Shown here piece after piece: positions 33,654 through 36,721 of a stretch of DNA of 36,721 nucleotides (position 1 is the first letter of the stretch; each line of letters opens with the position of its first letter). The position numbers and the translations under genes were made by a program. The stretch comes from Comamonadaceae bacterium (GTDB taxonomy: Bacteria; Pseudomonadota; Gammaproteobacteria; Burkholderiales; Burkholderiaceae_C). Location: contig CANCLK010000028.1 in the NCBI GenBank assembly GCA_947378785.1, positions 1 to 36,721 of the forward strand, read 5' to 3'. The notes under the pieces were generated by a model. That model did no database searches and was not told the DNA's origin. It worked only from the letters and a program-made list of their open reading frames with translations.

Positions 33654-34640
33654 TTACTTCGACTGAAATCCACTGCTTTTGATAATCTCTGCCCAAGCTT
33701 GTGAATAAGATTTTTCCCGTTGAGCGAGTTGGCTGGACGTCATATAACCCACCGTCAAGCCCATCTGAGTCAAATGATTGCGCACCTCGGGCTGGGTGAG
33801 AACTTTGGCCAAGGCGTTAGAGAACGTTTCGATGAACGTTTTGGGCGTGCCCGCTGGTGCAAAGATGCCGTAATACGGCAGATCTTCCAATCCACCCATG
33901 CCAAGTTCTGAAAACGTTGGCACGTCAGGCAAAGCGGCTTGCCGTTTGCCACCAAGCACCGCCACGATCCGGACTTTGCCGGCCTTGTGGTTTTCAATGA
34001 AGTCTGGCACCGACGCGACGCCCGCGCTGATCTGATTACCCAGCATGTCAGCCATCATGGGCGCGCTACCCCGGTAGGGTGCCGACACCAGATCAAGCTT
34101 GAATTTGTCAGCGATGACCTTGACCAAAAACTCAGGCGTTGAGGCGGGCGCCGGAATGCCCACTGCGCCCTTGCCGCCCTGCGTTTTGGTCCATGCCAGA
34201 TACTCGGAGAAGCTCTTGCCCGGGGTTCCGCCAGACACCGCGAAGGCATTCACAAACGTGGCAAAACCAACCACCGGCACAAAGTCTTGTGCCGGTGCAA
34301 AGCCTGGATTTTTGGTCACCATCGGCAAGATGGTGATGGTATGGTCATGCGACAAAAACAGCGTGCTGCCATCGGCCGGTGCTGCTTTCAGCGCCTGCGC
34401 CGCAATCTGCCCGCCGGCACCCGGCTTGTTCTCAACGATCACCGGAACGCCCAACTCGTCCTTGAGCTTTTCAGCCAAGATGCGCGCTGCCGCGTCCGTA
34501 CCGCCGCCAGGCGGGAAACCGACCAGAATTTTGATGGGCTTGAGAGGCTGCGCGAATGCCAAGCCAAGGCTGCAACAGACAGCAAAAGCCGTGGCAAAAC
34601 GAGTGACCGAAGCCAGTCCTTGTCTGCGAGTAAAAATCAT
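33654..34640 (-). CDS. Tripartite tricarboxylate transporter substrate-binding protein (Bug/TctC family)
   Basis: A 328-residue periplasmic solute-binding protein. It has a signal peptide (TRRQGLASVTRFA, hydrophobic FAVCCSLGLAFA) with likely cleavage after AFA at residue 30, then the Bug opening PIKILVGFPPGGGTDAAARI. VIVENKPGAGGQIAAQAL, VGFATFVNAFAV and LPDVPTFSELGMGGLE are further family blocks. Such proteins bind carboxylates or similar small acids. No TctA/TctB membrane partners are adjacent, so it is an orphan like most of the many Bug proteins in Burkholderiales. The ligand is unknown. It is divergent from valS. Confidence 0.92.
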   Translation of the reverse strand: MIFTRRQGLASVTRFATAFAVCCSLGLAFAQPLKPIKILVGFPPGGGTDAAARILAEKLKDELGVPVIVENKPGAGGQIAAQALKAAPADGSTLFLSHDHTITILPMVTKNPGFAPAQDFVPVVGFATFVNAFAVSGGTPGKSFSEYLAWTKTQGGKGAVGIPAPASTPEFLVKVIADKFKLDLVSAPYRGSAPMMADMLGNQISAGVASVPDFIENHKAGKVRIVAVLGGKRQAALPDVPTFSELGMGGLEDLPYYGIFAPAGTPKTFIETFSNALAKVLTQPEVRNHLTQMGLTVGYMTSSQLAQREKSYSQAWAEIIKSSGFQSK

Positions 34641-34817
34641 AGTGAAACTCCTGCGTTTAGAGGGTGGCGTGTTTTTGGACCAACGCGCAATTTTGCTACG
34701 GATTCTGGGGAAATCGCAGAGCCAGCATCGGTGTCGTCCAGCTAGTTAAAATCAGCTGCTTCGTCCTCGCAATGAGAGCGCGCCCCTCTAGGGACGTTTT
34801 CACTTCATAAAGTTTCC
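34641..34817. promoter_or_regulatory. Divergent tctC/valS intergenic region
   Basis: 177 nt between divergent starts that must hold the valS and tctC promoters. The tctC side has a clear ribosome-binding site (caggag on the minus strand, near 34648-34653). No convincing promoter hexamers, T-box-like leader or other RNA element was recognised. Confidence 0.3.
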
Positions 34818-36721
34818 ATGAGCAACGCCCCCACCCAGCCTGTCGATCAACCCGGCCTGCAATCTCTGTCCAAATCGTTTGAGCCTGCCGCATTAGAGGC
34901 ACACTGGGGTCCAGCTTGGGAGCAAAGCGGCATGTACGAGCCGACGCTGGACGCGGCCAAGCCGTCGTTTGCGATTCAGCTGCCACCGCCCAACGTGACC
35001 GGCACGCTGCACATGGGCCATGCGTTCAATCAGACCATCATGGACTCGTTGGCGCGCTATCACCGGATGTCGGGTGACAACACGCTGTGGGTGCCCGGCA
35101 CCGACCACGCGGGCATCGCCACGCAGATCGTGGTCGAGCGCAAGCTAGCGGGCGAAGGCAAAACACGGCACGACCTGGGCCGCAAAAACTTTGTCGCCAA
35201 AGTCTGGGAATGGAAAGAAGAGTCCGGCTCGACCATCACGCGACAAATGCGGCGCATGGGCGACTCGGTCTCCTGGAAGCACGAGTACTTCACCATGGAC
35301 CCGAAAATGTCCAAGGTCGTCACCTCGACCTTTGTGCAGCTCTACGAGCAAGGCCTGATTTACCGCGGCAAGCGCCTCGTCAACTGGGACCCGATTTTGA
35401 AATCGGCGGTGAGCGACCTAGAAGTTGAGAGCGAAGAAGAAGACGGCTTCATGTGGCACATCCGCTACCCACTAGCCGATGGCTCGGGCTCGTTGACCGT
35501 CGCCACCACACGCCCTGAAACCATGCTCGGCGACGTCGCGGTGATGGTCCACCCGGAAGACGAACGCTACCAGCATTTGATTGGTCAAGCCGTCAAACTC
35601 CCGCTGTGCGACCGCGACATTCCGGTGATTGCCGATGACTACGTCGACATCGCTTTTGGCACGGGCGTGGTCAAGGTCACACCCGCACACGACACGAACG
35701 ACTATGCCGTCGGCCAGCGCCACAAGCTGCCGATCATCGGCGTACTAACGCTGGATGCCACCATCAATGACAACGCGCCTGAAAAGTACCGCGGCCTAGA
35801 CCGCTTTGTAGCGCGCAAGGCCGTCGTTACTGACTTGGAAGCGCAGGGCTTTTTGGTTGAAGTAAAGAAGCACAAGCTGATGGTGCCGCGTTGCGCTCGC
35901 ACCGGCCAAGTGATAGAGCCGATGCTGACCGACCAATGGTTTGTCGCCATGAACAAGGTCAGCCCTCAAGATCCCACCGGTAAATCGATCGCACAAAAAG
36001 CCATTGATGCGGTCGACAGCGGTGCGGTTAAGTTCGTGCCCGAGCAATGGGTCAACACCTACAACCAGTGGATGAGCAATATTCAAGACTGGTGTATTTC
36101 GCGCCAGCTCTGGTGGGGTCATCAAATCCCGGCCTGGTACGACGAAGACGGCAAAGTCTATGTCGCTGAAAACGAAGCTGCGGCCCAAGCTCAAGCCCCC
36201 AGCAAGACGCTGCGCCGTGATGAAGACGTGCTCGACACGTGGTATTCATCTGCGTTGGTGCCTTTCTCATCATTAGGCTGGCCAGAAAAAACCAAAGAGC
36301 TGGATCTTTTCTTGCCGTCCAGCGTGCTGGTCACCGGCTACGACATCATCTTTTTCTGGGTCGCCCGGATGATCATGATGACGACGCACTTCACTGGCCA
36401 AGTGCCTTTTCACCACGTGTACATCCACGGCTTGGTGAAAGACGCACAGGGCAAAAAAATGAGCAAATCCGAGGGCAATGTGCTGGACCCGGTTGATCTG
36501 ATTGACGGCATTGAGTTAGCGCCGCTGCTCGACAAGCGCTCACAAGGCTTGCGCAAACCCGAGACCGCGCCGCAAGTGCGCAAGAATACCGAGAAAGAAT
36601 TTCCGGCAGGTATTCCTGGTTACGGCGCTGATGCGCTGCGCTTCACTTTTGCCTCGCTGGCCAGCTTAGGCCGCAGCATCAACTTCGACAGCAAGCGCTG
36701 CGAAGGCTACCGCAATTTCTG
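34818..36721 (+). CDS. valS: Valyl-tRNA synthetase (partial, N-terminal 634 residues)
   Basis: ValRS charges tRNA-Val and edits mischarged threonine. The frame opens at ATG 34818 ([20 protein letters not shown]) and remains open to the window edge. [20 protein letters not shown] carries the class-I HIGH motif as HMGH (65-68). [17 protein letters not shown]-type connective sequence and [13 protein letters not shown] (editing domain) follow. [21 protein letters not shown] is the post-editing block, and the KMSKS motif is at residues 547-551. The full-length protein is usually about 900-960 residues, so roughly a third is cut off by the window. Confidence 0.97.
   Translation, partial: MSNAPTQPVDQPGLQSLSKSFEPAALEAHWGPAWEQSGMYEPTLDAAKPSFAIQLPPPNVTGTLHMGHAFNQTIMDSLARYHRMSGDNTLWVPGTDHAGIATQIVVERKLAGEGKTRHDLGRKNFVAKVWEWKEESGSTITRQMRRMGDSVSWKHEYFTMDPKMSKVVTSTFVQLYEQGLIYRGKRLVNWDPILKSAVSDLEVESEEEDGFMWHIRYPLADGSGSLTVATTRPETMLGDVAVMVHPEDERYQHLIGQAVKLPLCDRDIPVIADDYVDIAFGTGVVKVTPAHDTNDYAVGQRHKLPIIGVLTLDATINDNAPEKYRGLDRFVARKAVVTDLEAQGFLVEVKKHKLMVPRCARTGQVIEPMLTDQWFVAMNKVSPQDPTGKSIAQKAIDAVDSGAVKFVPEQWVNTYNQWMSNIQDWCISRQLWWGHQIPAWYDEDGKVYVAENEAAAQAQAPSKTLRRDEDVLDTWYSSALVPFSSLGWPEKTKELDLFLPSSVLVTGYDIIFFWVARMIMMTTHFTGQVPFHHVYIHGLVKDAQGKKMSKSEGNVLDPVDLIDGIELAPLLDKRSQGLRKPETAPQVRKNTEKEFPAGIPGYGADALRFTFASLASLGRSINFDSKRCEGYRNF

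Overview
The window reads as a chromosomal segment of a betaproteobacterium of the order Burkholderiales, most probably Comamonadaceae (Limnohabitans/Rhodoferax-like). This rests on gene order and protein character: divergent rluC and rne, a hemC-hemD-hemX-hemY operon, an RNase E tail with a conserved C-terminal block, a Bug-family TctC binding protein, and tandem cyanophycin synthetases opposite an ABC transporter/DUF1854 pair. Gene density is high. No rRNA, tRNA, CRISPR array, insertion sequence, prophage or integrase was seen.

Layout, left part (1-14.1 kb): core genes. On the minus strand yceD-rpmF-plsX (plsX runs off the left edge) forms the usual L32/phospholipid cluster, divergent from maf/yceF and a TP-methylase-family methyltransferase. 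Next come rluC, a HAD phosphatase, a Rieske protein and an S49 peptidase, closely packed on the minus strand. rluC is divergent from rne, which has a leader of about 590 nt with hairpins before its start codon. rne ends at a strong bidirectional terminator facing hemY, followed on the minus strand by hemX, hemD and hemC.

Middle part (14.3-19.6 kb): on the plus strand argH, then an FMN-dependent L-lactate dehydrogenase-like enzyme, yaaA, a prolyl-4-hydroxylase-like 2OG oxygenase and queF.

The most interesting region is 19.6-30.9 kb, a cyanophycin locus. On the minus strand a large ABC exporter (with an N-terminal PH-like region and two CPVC knuckles), a DUF1854 protein and dinB form one compact transcription unit. 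Divergently, on the plus strand, lie a CphA2-type synthetase (P-loop of the Mur-like domain lost, C-terminus truncated), a full-length CphA, an acyltransferase-3 membrane protein, and a 384-residue protein. That last protein carries, in the same order, sequence blocks resembling the Bacillus spore-coat transglutaminase Tgl, including the YAF-x-C cysteine. The pairing of a Tgl-like cysteine protein and a membrane acyltransferase with cyanophycin synthesis is the best candidate for an undescribed system. No cyanophycinase or isoaspartyl dipeptidase is present in the window.

Right part (30.9-36.7 kb): a minus-strand trio of rubrerythrin, a GlpC/HdrD-like Fe-S oxidoreductase and DUF3501, with two perfect hairpins between the first two genes; an orphan TctC solute-binding protein; and the 5' two thirds of valS, cut by the window edge.
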